Shown here: piece after piece, positions 9,517 to 21,115 of the stretch
Layout: each line of letters opens with the position of its first letter
Position numbering within the stretch: position 1 is the first letter of the stretch
NCBI GenBank assembly: GCA_001767525.1
Contig: MELF01000017.1
Location: 73,489-137,488, forward strand
Origin: Acidobacteria bacterium RIFCSPLOWO2_12_FULL_68_19
GTDB taxonomy: Bacteria; Acidobacteriota; Vicinamibacteria; Vicinamibacterales; UBA2999
Direction: 5' to 3'
DNA length: 64,000 nt
Translations under genes and position numbers: made by a program
The notes under the pieces: generated by a model
Told to the model about the DNA's origin: nothing
What the model saw: the letters and a program-made list of their open reading frames with translations, nothing else
Database searches by the model: none

Positions 9517-10167
9517 CTAGCGGACGATCCCTTTGCGGACGGCGTAGAGCACGATCTCGGCGGCACTGTGGAGATCGAGCTTCTCCATGATGCGCGCCCG
9601 GTGGGTTTCGACGGTGCTCGGGCTGATGGAGAGAAGCGTCGCGATCTCCTTGTTGGCCTTTCCTTCGGCAATGAGCTGGAAGATCTCGCGCTCGCGCTCG
9701 GAGAGCAGATCGTACCGATCGGTCACGCCGCGGTCGGCGACCTGGCGGACGTAGTCATCGAGCATCATGCGCGCAATAGCCGGGCTGAAGAACGACTTCC
9801 CCTTCGACACGGCGCTGACGGCCTGGATCAGATCGACGTCGGCGGAGTCCTTGAGCAGGTAGCCGGTGGCGCCCGCCTGCAGGATCTGATTCACGTACGC
9901 CTCGTCGGCGTGCATGGTGAGGACGAGGACCCGGGTGGAGGGCGATCGCCTGACGATCTGACGCGTCGCCTCGACGCCGTTCAGCAGCGGCATCGTGATG
10001 TCGAGAATCGCGACGTCGGGCTCGAGCTCCTCGGCCTGACGGACCGCCTCGCGGCCGTCGCCGGCCTCGGCGACGACCTCCCAGTCGGGGCGTACTTCGA
10101 GCACCTTTCGAAGACCTTGCCGGACGACGGTGTGATCGTCGGCAAGGAGGATCCGCAGCTTGGCCAC
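9517..10167 (-). CDS. NarL/FixJ-type response regulator
   Basis: 216 residues. Receiver domain at residues 5-120 with acidic pair D10/D11, phospho-acceptor D56 (AILDITMP), T84 and K106. LuxR-type helix-turn-helix at 150-216 (LSEREREIFQLIAEGKANKEIA, then STVETHRARIMEKL). It should dimerise and bind DNA when phosphorylated by the histidine kinase encoded directly upstream; the two genes are four bases apart, kinase first. Start is GTG at 10167, giving VAKLRILLADDH. Its targets cannot be told from the window. Confidence 0.93.
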   Translation of the reverse strand: MAKLRILLADDHTVVRQGLRKVLEVRPDWEVVAEAGDGREAVRQAEELEPDVAILDITMPLLNGVEATRQIVRRSPSTRVLVLTMHADEAYVNQILQAGATGYLLKDSADVDLIQAVSAVSKGKSFFSPAIARMMLDDYVRQVADRGVTDRYDLLSEREREIFQLIAEGKANKEIATLLSISPSTVETHRARIMEKLDLHSAAEIVLYAVRKGIVR

Positions 10168-10171
10168 AGGC

Positions 10172-11602
10172 TTACCCGGCGAGCTGCCGCTGCTTCCGCC
10201 GCGCCATGACTGCGAGCTCGAACGGGCTGGGGAGCGGCAGCGTCACGCTCACGCGCGTGCCACCGTCGCGGCGGTTCTCGATGACGAAGCTGCCGGACAG
10301 CGCCTGGGCCCGCTCGCGCATGCCAACGAGGCCAAGGCCGCGCCGGGTGTTTGGCGCCCGGATGACCTCGGGGTCGATGCCGTACCCGTCGTCCTCGACG
10401 AGCAGGTGCAGCGCGTCGTCGCGCCGGATGACGGAGACGGTGCAGACCGAGGCGCCGCTGTGCCGCACCACGTTGGTGAGCGCCTCCTGGACGATGCGAT
10501 ACACGCACCCCTCGATCTCCTGAGGCAACCGTTCGTCCATGCGCTCGAGCGTCAGCTGTGTCTGGATGCGCGTCCGGCCCAGGACGCTGCGCAGGTGCGC
10601 GCGCAACGCCTCGGGCAACCCGAAGTCGTCGAGCATCGACGGGTGCAGGACCTGCGACAGATCGCGGACGCTTTGCAGGGTCGACTCGGCGATCCCGCGC
10701 GCCTGTTCGAGCGACGCGTAGGCACGCGAGTCCGCCTCCACGCCGCGCAGCGCGACGCCCATCTCCATCTTGATGGCCGTCAGCGCCTGGCCCACGGCGT
10801 CGTGCAGCTCGCGGGCGAGGCTGCGGCGCTCCTCCTCCTGCGCGCTCACCAGCCGAGCCGAGAGGCGCTCGAGGTCGCGGCGGTTCTGTTCCTCGGCGAG
10901 GCGCTGCTGGTCGATCTCCCCCTGGAGGCGCCCGACGTGCCGCGCGACGACGAACGCAACAGCCAGGCCGGCGCCGAGGGCCAGCGAGGCGAGCCAGCCG
11001 ACGCGCTCCTGCCCTTGGAGGAAGAAGCGTGCCGCCTCCTCCTCGTTCGCCTGGATGGAGGCGCGCTCGAGCTCCACCAGGGCGTTCACGATCTGGAGGA
11101 TCGATTCGCGCGCCGGCACCAGCTCGCCGCGGATGACGGCGGCGCTCACCGTGGCAGCGCCGCGGTCCGTCTTGAGATCCAGCGCGAACGCCACTTCCCG
11201 CGACCTCCAGTAGCTCGCCAGCTCTAGCTGGAGCTCGTCCCACTGCTCGCGCTCGCGCGGCGTATCGACCAGCGGCAGGTACTGAGGCAGGACGTCTTCG
11301 ACCTCCCCCCGAATCCGCATCAGCTCACGCCGGTAGTAGTCGCGCTGATCCGCGGTTGGAGTCATCAGCGCATCGCGCAGATAGATGGACCCGAGCAGCA
11401 CGCGCGTCGTCACGGCGGTGAGCACCTGTTCGCCTTGCGCGAACGCGCGCCGTGCCTCCGCCGTCTGCCGTTCGGCGTCGCGGACGCTGCGCACCAACTC
11501 GTAGACCGACACGAACCACAGCGCGAAGACGACGGTGAACCCGGCAATGAGCGCGCCGCGGACGGCCGCCGTCGAGCGAAAGGGTCGTGGAGGTGAAGCC
11601 AG
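10172..11602 (-). CDS. NarX/DesK-type sensor histidine kinase, probable CTG start
   Basis: About 476 residues. It has a transmembrane helix near residues 16-36, a periplasmic helical sensor of about 180 residues, a second helix (WLASLALGAGLAVAFVVA), then HisKA_3 with the phospho-histidine in RSLARELHDAVGQAL and a HATPase with the N-box IVQEALTNVVRHSGA and glycine boxes DDGYGID and GLGLVGM. It should phosphorylate the response regulator encoded four bases downstream. No ATG, GTG or TTG occurs in frame between the end of the upstream gene (11727) and the first membrane helix. The best candidate is CTG at 11602, six bases after a strong GGGAGGAG. An ATG at 11623 is in another frame, so a sequence error there is the alternative. 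Confidence 0.85.
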   Translation of the reverse strand: MASPPRPFRSTAAVRGALIAGFTVVFALWFVSVYELVRSVRDAERQTAEARRAFAQGEQVLTAVTTRVLLGSIYLRDALMTPTADQRDYYRRELMRIRGEVEDVLPQYLPLVDTPREREQWDELQLELASYWRSREVAFALDLKTDRGAATVSAAVIRGELVPARESILQIVNALVELERASIQANEEEAARFFLQGQERVGWLASLALGAGLAVAFVVARHVGRLQGEIDQQRLAEEQNRRDLERLSARLVSAQEEERRSLARELHDAVGQALTAIKMEMGVALRGVEADSRAYASLEQARGIAESTLQSVRDLSQVLHPSMLDDFGLPEALRAHLRSVLGRTRIQTQLTLERMDERLPQEIEGCVYRIVQEALTNVVRHSGASVCTVSVIRRDDALHLLVEDDGYGIDPEVIRAPNTRRGLGLVGMRERAQALSGSFVIENRRDGGTRVSVTLPLPSPFELAVMARRKQRQLAG

Positions 11603-11726
11603 ATCGAACTCCTCCCGTTCATGGTAGAGGTTGTGGGGCGCCGGCGTCCAGCGGGGTGCCCCGTCCCAACCTGGGGTTGCGTCAGCCGCTGTGCGGAAGC
11701 GGCACAGGAGGGGGTCTCGGGACCGG

Positions 11727-13586
11727 CTACGGTTCGTGCGGCAGGAGGTACACCCTGGCGGCGTCGAGGTCGAACAGGTGCTCCGCCCCGGGCTGCGTCG
11801 CGATCCACCGGGCCACGAGCAGCTCGAGCTCCGGCCGGACAATGACGTACAAGTCGCCTCGGCGTCGGTAGGAGTCGAAGGCCGTCGGCACGAGATCCGC
11901 GATCGCCCGCCGCTGCGGATAGACGTGCGCGGGCAGGTACCCGCTGTAGCCGTTCACGCTGCGGTAGCCGCCGAGCACGGCGCGGTACTGCGGCACGGCG
12001 TTCTGATAACCTTCGTCCCACGGCAAGTCGAGCACGGTCGCGCCCGGTGGAATGGCGCCGCGCCGCAACGGCGGCGGCACTGCCATGGTGCCGTCGAAGA
12101 AGGCACCCTCGACCACGGTCGCGATCGACAGCACCGCCACGATCGCACACCACGCTCTCGGATACCGGCCGAGGAGCACGGAGGCGCCGAAGCCGGCCAG
12201 CAGCGCCAGGCACAACACGGCCGGAAACCACGCGCGGGCGGGCACGCGCATGCTCGTAACGCCGGGCAGCTCGACGAGGAGACGGTAGGGCCCGTAGATC
12301 AGCGCGCGCCACGGCGTCGACCACTCCGGCTCGGGACCGAGCGCCGTCAGCCAGAAGAAGACGGTCGCCACGGCGAGCAACCCGATCAGATCGCGCCGGG
12401 ACCATGCACGGCGGAAGGCCGGACTGAGCAGTGACCCCGCGAGGAGCGCGATCGCGGCGATCGTGAACAGCTGATACGGGCGAAATGGCGGCAGCGGCAG
12501 GGGACCGATGTGCCAGCGCCACGGACCGATCCAGATGCGCGCGAGCACGACGACCGTGAGGACCACGAACGTCAGCCGGAGGCGATGTGGCCACGGGGAA
12601 GCGGCGTCAGGGAGCGGGGGTCCGGGATTCGGGATCCGGGATCTTGAGCCGAGCGCCGCGATCGTGGCGACCAGGGCGAGCACGAACGTCGTGACGCCCG
12701 GAAAGAGCGCGCCCTCCTCGAAGTCGTGCGGCAGGATCCCCTTCCAGGGAAGCGCGCGGTGATACAGGCCGGCCAGCCCCACCATGTCGGCGGCGAAGCT
12801 CTGGATTTCGCGGTACTCGCGCGTGAACCCGTACGCCGCCTGGCGGACGTGGTAGCCCCAGAGGAGCGGAATGAGCGGAATCGTGGCGATGGCGGCCGCG
12901 GCCGCCGGCGCGATGAGACGCCGCCATTCACCCGGCCTGACGAACCAGGCGCTCCAGAGCGCCACCAGCAGCGGAAGGAAGACCAGGAGCGCCGAGTTCG
13001 CCAGGGCGGCCAAGAGCCATCCAGCGCCGAACCCCACGAGCGCGGCGGGCCGCCCCGTCCGCAGGTACCGGTGCAGCCACAGCAGCGCCAGCGGCATGCC
13101 GAACGACGTCATGTGCTGCAGGTGCGAGAGGTGCACCTGCTGGTACGGCGCGAACGCGAACGCCAGCCCGGCGACCAGTGCGGCGGCGTGCACGAGGCCC
13201 CCCTGCAGCCGGACGCCACCGACCTGGTGGTACCGCAGCAGCTCGCGGGCGAGGGCGAACGCGGCGAGCCCGTTGAGCGGCATGGCGAGCAGGAACGCGA
13301 CGTTGTAGGCGAGCACGGGATTCCCGCTCGCCCAGACGATCGGCGACGCCACGGGATAGGTGAGCAGCAGGTGCTCGGTGAACGCGGTCACGCCGGTGAG
13401 CGGCGCGAACGACGGAAAGTTCCACCACGCCTCGGTGAGCGGCACCTGCCGGGCGTTCCAGGCGAGGATCGTGACATTCAGCAGCGGATCGCCGAGATCC
13501 GAGTAGATGTGCGTGGACAGATCCGGCAGCAGGTTGTGGAACAGGAGCGCGGTGGCCCCCGCATAGACGAGGACCGCGATCCACAT
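11727..13586 (-). CDS. Polytopic membrane protein, probable GT-C-type glycosyltransferase
   Basis: 619 residues with about a dozen hydrophobic segments. After the first helix comes a luminal loop with acidic motifs (HIYSDLGDPLLN), followed by EHLLLTYPVASP and alternating helices. That pattern is common to lipid-linked-sugar glycosyltransferases of the GT-C fold, but I see no diagnostic signature, so the activity is a guess. The start ATG (13586) shares a base with the stop of the carboxyltransferase gene (TGATG). A heptameric repeat in the middle (12618-12645) adds a proline-rich loop SRIPNPGPPLPD between membrane segments. Confidence 0.6.
   Translation of the reverse strand: MWIAVLVYAGATALLFHNLLPDLSTHIYSDLGDPLLNVTILAWNARQVPLTEAWWNFPSFAPLTGVTAFTEHLLLTYPVASPIVWASGNPVLAYNVAFLLAMPLNGLAAFALARELLRYHQVGGVRLQGGLVHAAALVAGLAFAFAPYQQVHLSHLQHMTSFGMPLALLWLHRYLRTGRPAALVGFGAGWLLAALANSALLVFLPLLVALWSAWFVRPGEWRRLIAPAAAAAIATIPLIPLLWGYHVRQAAYGFTREYREIQSFAADMVGLAGLYHRALPWKGILPHDFEEGALFPGVTTFVLALVATIAALGSRSRIPNPGPPLPDAASPWPHRLRLTFVVLTVVVLARIWIGPWRWHIGPLPLPPFRPYQLFTIAAIALLAGSLLSPAFRRAWSRRDLIGLLAVATVFFWLTALGPEPEWSTPWRALIYGPYRLLVELPGVTSMRVPARAWFPAVLCLALLAGFGASVLLGRYPRAWCAIVAVLSIATVVEGAFFDGTMAVPPPLRRGAIPPGATVLDLPWDEGYQNAVPQYRAVLGGYRSVNGYSGYLPAHVYPQRRAIADLVPTAFDSYRRRGDLYVIVRPELELLVARWIATQPGAEHLFDLDAARVYLLPHEP
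12618..12645. repeat. Heptamer array inside the membrane-protein gene
   Basis: On the coding (minus) strand the units read ATCCCGG, ATCCCGA, ATCCCGG, ACCCCCG, four 7-bp steps in a row, and encode part of a proline-rich loop. Same type of array as the intergenic ones elsewhere. Confidence 0.7.
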
Positions 13587-15127
13587 CAGAGCGGAATATT
13601 GCCGTGCTTCTTCGGCGGGTTGCGGTCGCGCTTGGTCTCGAGCGCGGCCAGCGCGCCGATCAGCTTGGCGCGGGTCTCTCGCGGCTGGATCACTTCGTCG
13701 ATGAACCCGCGTTCGGCCGCGACATGCGGGTTCGCGAACTTCTGCCGGTACTCGGCGACCTTCGCGGCGCGGGCGGCGGCGGGATCGGCCGCCGTCTCGA
13801 GCTCGCGCCGGTAGAGGATGTTGACCGCGCCTTCGGCTCCCATCACGGCGATCTCCGCGGTCGGCCAGGCGTAGTTGACGTCGGTGCGGATGTGCTTGCT
13901 CGACATCACGCAGTAGGCGCCGCCGTACGCCTTTCGCGTGATCACCGTCAGCTTCGGCACCGTCGCCTCGGCGAAGGCGTACAGCAGCTTGGCCCCGTGC
14001 CGGATGATGCCGCCGTACTCCTGCCGCGTTCCGGGGAGGAAGCCGGGGACGTCCTCGAAGGTGACGAGCGGAATGTTGAACGCGTCGCAAAAACGGACGA
14101 AGCGCGCGCCCTTGACCGAGGCGTCGATGTCGAGCGTGCCGGCCAGGTGCGCCGGCTGGTTCGCGACGACGCCGACCGGCCGGCCGGCGAGCCGGGCGAA
14201 GCCGACGAGGATGTTGCGGGCGAAGTGCTCGTGCACCTCGAGGAGATACCCCTCGTCCACGACCGCCCGAACCACGTCGGTCATGTCGTAGGCCTGCTGC
14301 GGCGCCTCCGGCACGATCGTGTCGAGCGCCTGGTCGGCGCGATCGAGCGGATCGGCGCAGTCGGCCCGCGGCGGATCGTCCAGGTTGTTGTTGGGCATGA
14401 ACGACAGCAGCTCGCGGATGAGCAGCAGGCACTCGTGATCGTCGTCGACGGCGAAATGCGCGATGCCGCTCCGCTCGTTGTGCGTCATGGCGCCGCCGAG
14501 CTCTTCCTTGGTGACCTGCTCGTGGGTGACGGTACGGATGACGTCGGGCCCGGTCACGAACATGTAGCTCGTGCTCTTCACCATGATCGTGAAGTCGGTG
14601 ATTGCCGGCGAATAGACGGCGCCGCCGGCGCACGGCCCCATGATGGCGGAGATCTGCGGTACGACGCCGGAGGCCAGCGTGTTCCGCAGGAAGATGTCGG
14701 CGTAGCCGCCGAGCGAGACGACCCCTTCCTGGATGCGCGCGCCGCCCGAGTCGTTCAGGCCGATGACCGGCGCCCCCATCTTCACCGCCAGATCCATGAT
14801 CTTGACGATCTTGGCGGCGTTGGTCTCCGACAGCGACCCGCCGAAGACGGTGAAGTCCTGGGCGAACGCGTAGGCGAGGCGGCCGTTCACCCGGCCGTGG
14901 CCGCAGACGACGCCGTCGCCCGGCACCACCTGCGTCGCCATGCCGAAGTCGCGGCACCGGTGCGTGACGAACTTGTCGATTTCCTCGAACGTCCCCGGAT
15001 CGAACAGGAGGTCGATCCGTTCCCGCGCCGTCAACTTCCCGGCCTCGCGCTGGCGGCGGAGGCGCTCCTCGCCCCCGCCCAGCGCGGCGCGCCGTCCCAG
15101 ATCCGCGAGAAGGTCCTTCGGGTTCAC
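13586..15127 (-). CDS. pccB: Acyl-CoA carboxylase carboxyltransferase (beta) subunit
   Basis: 513 residues, the usual length for PccB/MmdA-type carboxyltransferases. Crotonase-fold motifs include [19 protein letters not shown], the oxyanion loop [21 protein letters not shown], and in the second half [22 protein letters not shown] and [13 protein letters not shown]. It moves the carboxyl group from biotin to an acyl-CoA (propionyl-CoA is the commonest substrate of this type; not provable here). The chosen start is GTG 15127 ([10 protein letters not shown]), overlapping the transaldolase stop by four bases. Its partner subunits lie at 7.4-9.5 kb on the same strand, separated by the membrane protein and a two-component pair. 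Confidence 0.92.
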   Translation of the reverse strand: MNPKDLLADLGRRAALGGGEERLRRQREAGKLTARERIDLLFDPGTFEEIDKFVTHRCRDFGMATQVVPGDGVVCGHGRVNGRLAYAFAQDFTVFGGSLSETNAAKIVKIMDLAVKMGAPVIGLNDSGGARIQEGVVSLGGYADIFLRNTLASGVVPQISAIMGPCAGGAVYSPAITDFTIMVKSTSYMFVTGPDVIRTVTHEQVTKEELGGAMTHNERSGIAHFAVDDDHECLLLIRELLSFMPNNNLDDPPRADCADPLDRADQALDTIVPEAPQQAYDMTDVVRAVVDEGYLLEVHEHFARNILVGFARLAGRPVGVVANQPAHLAGTLDIDASVKGARFVRFCDAFNIPLVTFEDVPGFLPGTRQEYGGIIRHGAKLLYAFAEATVPKLTVITRKAYGGAYCVMSSKHIRTDVNYAWPTAEIAVMGAEGAVNILYRRELETAADPAAARAAKVAEYRQKFANPHVAAERGFIDEVIQPRETRAKLIGALAALETKRDRNPPKKHGNIPL

Positions 15128-15777
15128 ACCCGCGCTGCCTGCGCCTTCTCCCAGTCCTTCAGGAAGCGCTCGAGCCCGATGTCGGTGAGCGGGTGCCTGA
15201 AGCACTGCTCGATCACCGCCGCCGGCGCCGTCACGACGTCGGCCCCCATGCGGGCCGCCTCCACGACGTGAATCGGGTTGCGCACGCTGGCGACGAGCAC
15301 CTCGGTCGCGAAGTCGGCGTTGTCGAAGATGTCGACGATCTCCCGCACCAGATGCATTCCCGCGGTCCCGACGTCGTCGAGGCGGCCGACGAACGGGCTG
15401 ACATAGGCCGCGCCGACCTTGGCCGCGAGCCACGCCTGCGTCGGCGAGAAGATGAGCGTGACGTTGACGCGGCGCCCCTCGGAGGTGAGCGTCCGGCACG
15501 CCTTCACGCCTTCCTTCGTGAACGGCACCTTGATGACGATGTGCTCGTCGATGGCGGCGAGATCGCGGCCTTCGCGCACCATGCCGGCCGCGTCGGTGGC
15601 GACGACCTCCGCGCTGACCGGCCCCCGCACCGTCTGGCAGATCTGCTGGAGGATCTGGCGGTAATCGCCTCCCTCCTTCGCCAGCAGCGACGGGTTCGTC
15701 GTCACCCCGTCGAGCACGCCGAGCTGGGCGAGCGCCTCCACTTCCTTCAGGTTTCCCGTATCGACGAACAGCTTCAT
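15124..15777 (-). CDS. tal: Transaldolase, small FSA/TalC type
   Basis: 217 residues, the length of the short transaldolase/fructose-6-phosphate aldolase class. Starts [14 protein letters not shown] and contains [13 protein letters not shown], the Schiff-base lysine segment [30 protein letters not shown] and [11 protein letters not shown]. It acts in the non-oxidative pentose phosphate pathway, moving a dihydroxyacetone unit between sugar phosphates. The carboxyltransferase gene overlaps its stop by four bases (GTGA). It follows the FN3 lipoprotein gene after a 41-base gap filled by a short heptamer array. Confidence 0.93.
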   Translation of the reverse strand: MKLFVDTGNLKEVEALAQLGVLDGVTTNPSLLAKEGGDYRQILQQICQTVRGPVSAEVVATDAAGMVREGRDLAAIDEHIVIKVPFTKEGVKACRTLTSEGRRVNVTLIFSPTQAWLAAKVGAAYVSPFVGRLDDVGTAGMHLVREIVDIFDNADFATEVLVASVRNPIHVVEAARMGADVVTAPAAVIEQCFRHPLTDIGLERFLKDWEKAQAARV

Positions 15778-15783
15778 CGAAAT

Positions 15784-15821
15784 TCTCCTGCCGCCAGCGA
15801 CCAGCCACCAACGACCGGCTA
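15784..15821. repeat. Short heptamer array touching a stop codon
   Basis: Units GCGACCA, GCCACCA, ACGACCG and GCTACCG follow one another at 7-bp steps at about 15797-15824. The CTA within the last unit (15819-15821) is the complement of the TAG stop of the FN3 lipoprotein gene. Same unit family as the arrays at 24.2 and 52.5 kb. Confidence 0.55.
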
Positions 15822-17152
15822 CCGCGCCGTCTCCTCGACCGGCGCCGATTCCGCGCTCACGTTCGGCAGCGGCAGGCGGTTGTCGACCGCGACGACCGAG
15901 TACAGGTAGCGCCTGCCCGGCTCGACGGCGGCGTCGCGGAAACGCGCCTCGGCGACCGGCGCCTCGGTGAGCTGACGCAGTGTCGCATCGCCCGGCTCGC
16001 GGCGCAAGACCAGATAGCCGCCGAGATCGAGCTCGCTGTTCGGCTCCCAGATCAGACTGATGCCACCCTCCGACGGCACGGCCGCCAGGCCCGACGGCGC
16101 CGCGGGCGGAAAGACGTCGATCGGGGTGACGCAGGCGGGCGATGACGGCTCGCTCAACACGCTTCCGCGCTGCGCCCGCACGACGTAGCAGTGCGTACGG
16201 TCGAACGCGATCTGCACGTCGCTCGCCGACGTGGCGGCGATGGGCGCGGGACTGATCGGCATCGGCACCGCGGTGATGCCGGGCGGCGTTCTTCGCGCGC
16301 TGCCGGAGGGCAGCGCCAGGGGGTCGGGCGCCACCTCGCGGTACACGTTGTAGCTGGTCGGCCCGGGCGGGACGGAGGTGTCCACGACCGGCGGCGGAGC
16401 GGCCGCCGCCCCCGGCGGCGATGGAGGCACGAACGGCAACGGCTCCGGCGGAAGGCTCCTGTCGAGGAGGAATCCGAACAGTCCTCCCGACGGCCCCCAC
16501 GAGAGCGCGACCGCCCCGGGCGAGTAGGCGGCGCGGAGGTCTGTCGGCGGATCGGGCAACGACGTCAGCACGAGCTCGGCCTGCGCCCCTGGGGGGCCGG
16601 GGCGCCCGCGGCGGCTGAACGGAATCGCCAGGTAGAACCGCCGCGTCACCGCGGGCACGGCCGCCGCCGGCAGCGGCACCGGCACGTTCCGCTGGCGCGG
16701 ATCGACCCAGACCGGCCCCTGCTCGAATTCGTCGGGGGTCAAGGCGTCCCGAACGGTGACGGGCGTCCCGGGCATGGCGCTCGTCGGCAGCGTGGCGGCC
16801 ACCTGCGGCGCCGGCGGCTTGTAGTCGAGCGGCACGGGAGGAATGTCGAAGGACGCGACGACCGTGCCCAGCTCGGCCCAGCGCAGGCGCGTCGGGGGAA
16901 GGCGCCCGGTGTAACCGTAGACGTCGATGCGGCCGATGTCGATCGGGATCGACGTGTCGATATTGGTGGCGGGCACCGTCAGCGTCACGTACACGTCGTT
17001 GCCCAGTCGAACGGCGGCGATCGTCTCGACGGGCGCCGGAATCCGGAGCGGCGGGGGAATCGGCACGCCCTTCTTCCCGCAGGCCGCGGTGACGGTCGCC
17101 AGCGCCAGGGCGGCCGCCGCGGCCCGCCACGGCCGCCGCTGCCCGGGGGTCA

Positions 17153-17156
<4 letters not shown>
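15819..17156 (-). CDS. Fibronectin-type-III-like lipoprotein of unknown function
   Basis: About 445 residues. N-terminal signal peptide with a lipobox (TVTAAC followed by GKKG). The centre is proline-rich with several beta-sandwich-like stretches; the last 100 residues look like an FN3 domain ([20 protein letters not shown], then [10 protein letters not shown]). No catalytic motif seen; a structural or adhesive envelope role is a guess. Start is GTG 17156 or the next codon ATG 17153; both overlap the TGA of the sigma-54 regulator gene. Its TAG stop lies in a heptamer array. Confidence 0.75.
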
Positions 17157-18748
<1,592 letters not shown>

Positions 18749-19133
18749 GCGCTCCTACCGGAATGGGACTGAACGTTCTTGTAGCAACGACGAATCGAGT
18801 CGACGAATTTGTGTGCCTCGGTCCTGTCTGCTTCCGCAATTCTACAGGATTGCCGCCCTCGTCGGGCCCCACCGCGCGGCGCGTCCGCCCCGGGGGGCCT
18901 CGCCCGCACTATTCATGAATCAGTCGTTCACGCTTCTCGGTGCTCGGTGCTCGGTTCGTGTTCACGGTCGGTTCGCGGGTTCGCGGTTCACTGGTCGGAG
19001 GGCTCTGGCTCGTCCTCGCCGGAACCCCTCGAACCGGCTCGACGGGGACCGAGGAACGGCAGCACCGAACCGGAACACGAACGGAGAAGGGAAAACCCAG
19101 CAGTGTGAACGACGCGTTCGTGAATCATCCAGG
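18749..19133. other. 385-base intergenic region dominated by a large fold-back
   Basis: Lies between hslU (3' end) and the start of the sigma-54 activator, both minus strand. No convincing ORF. The activator's promoter should be in the right-hand part of the activator leader (18750-18900), but I cannot pick convincing elements. The rest is the imperfect inverted repeat listed separately. Confidence 0.7.
18911..19126. repeat. About 215-bp imperfect inverted repeat with CTCGGTG heptamers
   Basis: The outer left end (near 18914-18934, containing GTCGTTCACGCT) is mirrored by AGTGTGAACGAC at 19102-19113. Further in, TCGGTGCTCGGTTCGTGTTC (18939-18962 region) is mirrored by the CACCGAACCGGAACACGAAC region at 19062-19083. 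The left arm has tandem CTCGGTG units and GGTTCGC units. The transcript could fold into one long stem downstream of hslU. Confidence 0.7.
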
Positions 19134-20558
19134 CTAGAGGATGTAGCGCGAGAGATCCTCGTTCCCGACGATGTCGGCGAGCATGCGGTCGACGTACGCC
19201 TCGTCGATCGTGATGGATTGCCGGCCGAGGTCCGGAGCGCCGAAGGACACCTCGTCGAGCAGGCGCTCCATGACCGTGTGCAGGCGCCTGGCGCCGATGT
19301 TCTCGTTGACGTCGTTGACGCGCGCGGCGAAATCGGCGATGCGCCCCACCGCGCCTGGCGTGAACGTCAGGGTGACCTCCTCGGTGCCGAGCAGCGCCGT
19401 GTACTGGGTGATCAGCGCGTTGCGCGGCTCGGTCAGGATCCGGACGAAGTCGTCGCGCCCCAGCGGCTCGAGCTCCACGCGGATGGGAAAACGTCCCTGC
19501 AGCTCGGGAATCAGATCCGACGGCTTCGACACGTGAAACGCGCCGGCCGCGATGAACAGGATGTGATCGGTCCGCACCATCCCGTGCTTGGTGTTGACCG
19601 TCGTGCCTTCCACGATCGGAAGGATGTCGCGCTGCACGCCCTCACGGCTCACGTCCGGCCCGTGGCCGCCGCCGCCCATGGCGTCCCGACTCGCGATCTT
19701 GTCGATCTCGTCTATGAAGATGATTCCGGACTGCTCCACGCGGTGCACCGACTCGCGGCCGACCGACTCCATGTCGACGAGCTTCGCCTGCTCCTCGGCC
19801 ATGAGGTGCTCGAGCGCCTCGGGCACCTTGAGCCGCCGCGTCCGCCCGCGCGGCTGGAGCAGGTTCCCCATCATCTCCTTCAGGTTGAGGCCGATCTCCT
19901 CGACCGAACTGCCCGCAATCACCTCGAAGGGCGGGACGAAGGTGTCACGGACGTCCGTCTCCACGACGCGGTCGTCGAGCCGCCCGTCGCGCAACTGCTC
20001 CCTGAACCATTCGCGGGTACGGTTCGCCGGCTCCCGGGGGCCCCGGCTGTCGCCCGGGACCCCGGGAGCCGGGCCGACGGGGGCCGAGACGTCCCCGCCC
20101 GGCCGCGTCGGCGGCAGCAGCAAGTCCAGGAGCCGTTCCTCGGCGGCGCGCCGCGCCTTCTCGCGCACTTCCTCGGCGCGCTCGGCGCGCACCATGTCAA
20201 CCGCCAGCTCCACGAGATCGCGCACCATCGACTCGACGTCGCGACCGACGTAGCCGACCTCGGTGAACTTCGAGGCCTCCACCTTGATGAAGGGCGACTG
20301 CGCGAGCCGTGCGAGCCGGCGCGCGATCTCCGTCTTGCCGACGCCGGTCGGACCGATCATGAGGATGTTCTTCGGCGCGACTTCCTCGGCGATGTCGGGC
20401 GGAAGCCGCTGCCGCCGAATGCGGTTGCGCAGGGCGATCGCCACGGCGCGCTTGGCCTTTGCCTGCCCGACGACGTACTTGTCGAGCTCGGCGACAATCT
20501 GGCGCGGCGTCAACGCATCGACACCGGAAGTGGTTCGCTCGGGGAGAAATATCGCCAT
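19134..20558 (-). CDS. hslU: HslU ATPase subunit of the HslUV protease
   Basis: 474 residues. Motifs: [17 protein letters not shown] at the start, Walker [10 protein letters not shown], the pore segment GYVGRD, Walker [12 protein letters not shown], sensor region and the C-terminal SRYIL tail that docks into HslV. It unfolds substrates and feeds them to HslV. It is about 30 residues longer than E. coli HslU. Part of the excess, residues 163-177 in the intermediate (I) domain, is encoded by a 46-bp palindrome at 20027-20072. hslV lies 28 bases upstream on the same strand, the usual order. Confidence 0.97.
   Translation of the reverse strand: MAIFLPERTTSGVDALTPRQIVAELDKYVVGQAKAKRAVAIALRNRIRRQRLPPDIAEEVAPKNILMIGPTGVGKTEIARRLARLAQSPFIKVEASKFTEVGYVGRDVESMVRDLVELAVDMVRAERAEEVREKARRAAEERLLDLLLPPTRPGGDVSAPVGPAPGVPGDSRGPREPANRTREWFREQLRDGRLDDRVVETDVRDTFVPPFEVIAGSSVEEIGLNLKEMMGNLLQPRGRTRRLKVPEALEHLMAEEQAKLVDMESVGRESVHRVEQSGIIFIDEIDKIASRDAMGGGGHGPDVSREGVQRDILPIVEGTTVNTKHGMVRTDHILFIAAGAFHVSKPSDLIPELQGRFPIRVELEPLGRDDFVRILTEPRNALITQYTALLGTEEVTLTFTPGAVGRIADFAARVNDVNENIGARRLHTVMERLLDEVSFGAPDLGRQSITIDEAYVDRMLADIVGNEDLSRYIL
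20027..20072. repeat. 46-bp palindrome inside hslU
   Basis: Perfect 13-bp outer arms (20027-20039 and 20060-20072, CCGGCTCCCGGGG and its complement) plus an inner 5-bp stem (20042-20046 and 20054-20058) and a 7-base loop. In frame, it encodes [13 protein letters not shown] in the I domain. Confidence 0.9.
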
Positions 20559-20586
20559 ACGGTACGTCGCGTCCGACCCCAGCCGG

Positions 20587-21114
20587 CTACAGTTCCTCGA
20601 CCGTCAGGCTCGCGTTCGTGTAGATACAGATATCGGCCGCGATGGTCAGCGCCTCTTCGGCAATCTGACGCGCCGTCAACTGACTGTGCCGGCTGAGCGC
20701 GCGCGCCGCCGCCAGCGCGAACGGGCCGCCCGACCCGACGGCCACGATCCCGTCGTCGGGCTCGATGAGGTCGCCCGTGCCCGACAGCAGGAACATCGAC
20801 TTGCGATCGGCGACGATCATCATCGCTTCGAGCCGCCGCAGCAGGCGGTCGGTACGCCAGTCCCGCGCCAGTTCCACGGCCGCGCGCTCGAGGTTGCCGC
20901 GGTACTGTTCGAGCTTCGAGTCGAAGCGTGAAAAGAGCGCGAACGAATCGGCCGCCGAACCGGCGAACCCGGCGAGAATCGAGTCGTTGTACAGACGCCG
21001 GATCTTCCGGGCGCCATGCTTGAGCACCGTGTTGCCGACCGTGACCTGGCCGTCGCCGGCCAGGCAGGTCCGGTCCTGGTGCCGGACGGCCAGGATCGTC
21101 GTCGCGTGAATCAC
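20587..21114 (-). CDS. hslV: HslV peptidase subunit
   Basis: 175 residues from a GTG start at 21114 ([12 protein letters not shown]). The mature N-terminal catalytic threonine should be exposed after removal of the four-residue leader. Typical segments are [37 protein letters not shown] and [19 protein letters not shown]. It forms the proteolytic double hexamer capped by HslU. Readings upstream of the GTG run into the GTCGA-type repeat at 21116-21160 and are not protein-like. Confidence 0.96.
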   Translation of the reverse strand: MIHATTILAVRHQDRTCLAGDGQVTVGNTVLKHGARKIRRLYNDSILAGFAGSAADSFALFSRFDSKLEQYRGNLERAAVELARDWRTDRLLRRLEAMMIVADRKSMFLLSGTGDLIEPDDGIVAVGSGGPFALAAARALSRHSQLTARQIAEEALTIAADICIYTNASLTVEEL

Positions 21115-21115
21115 C

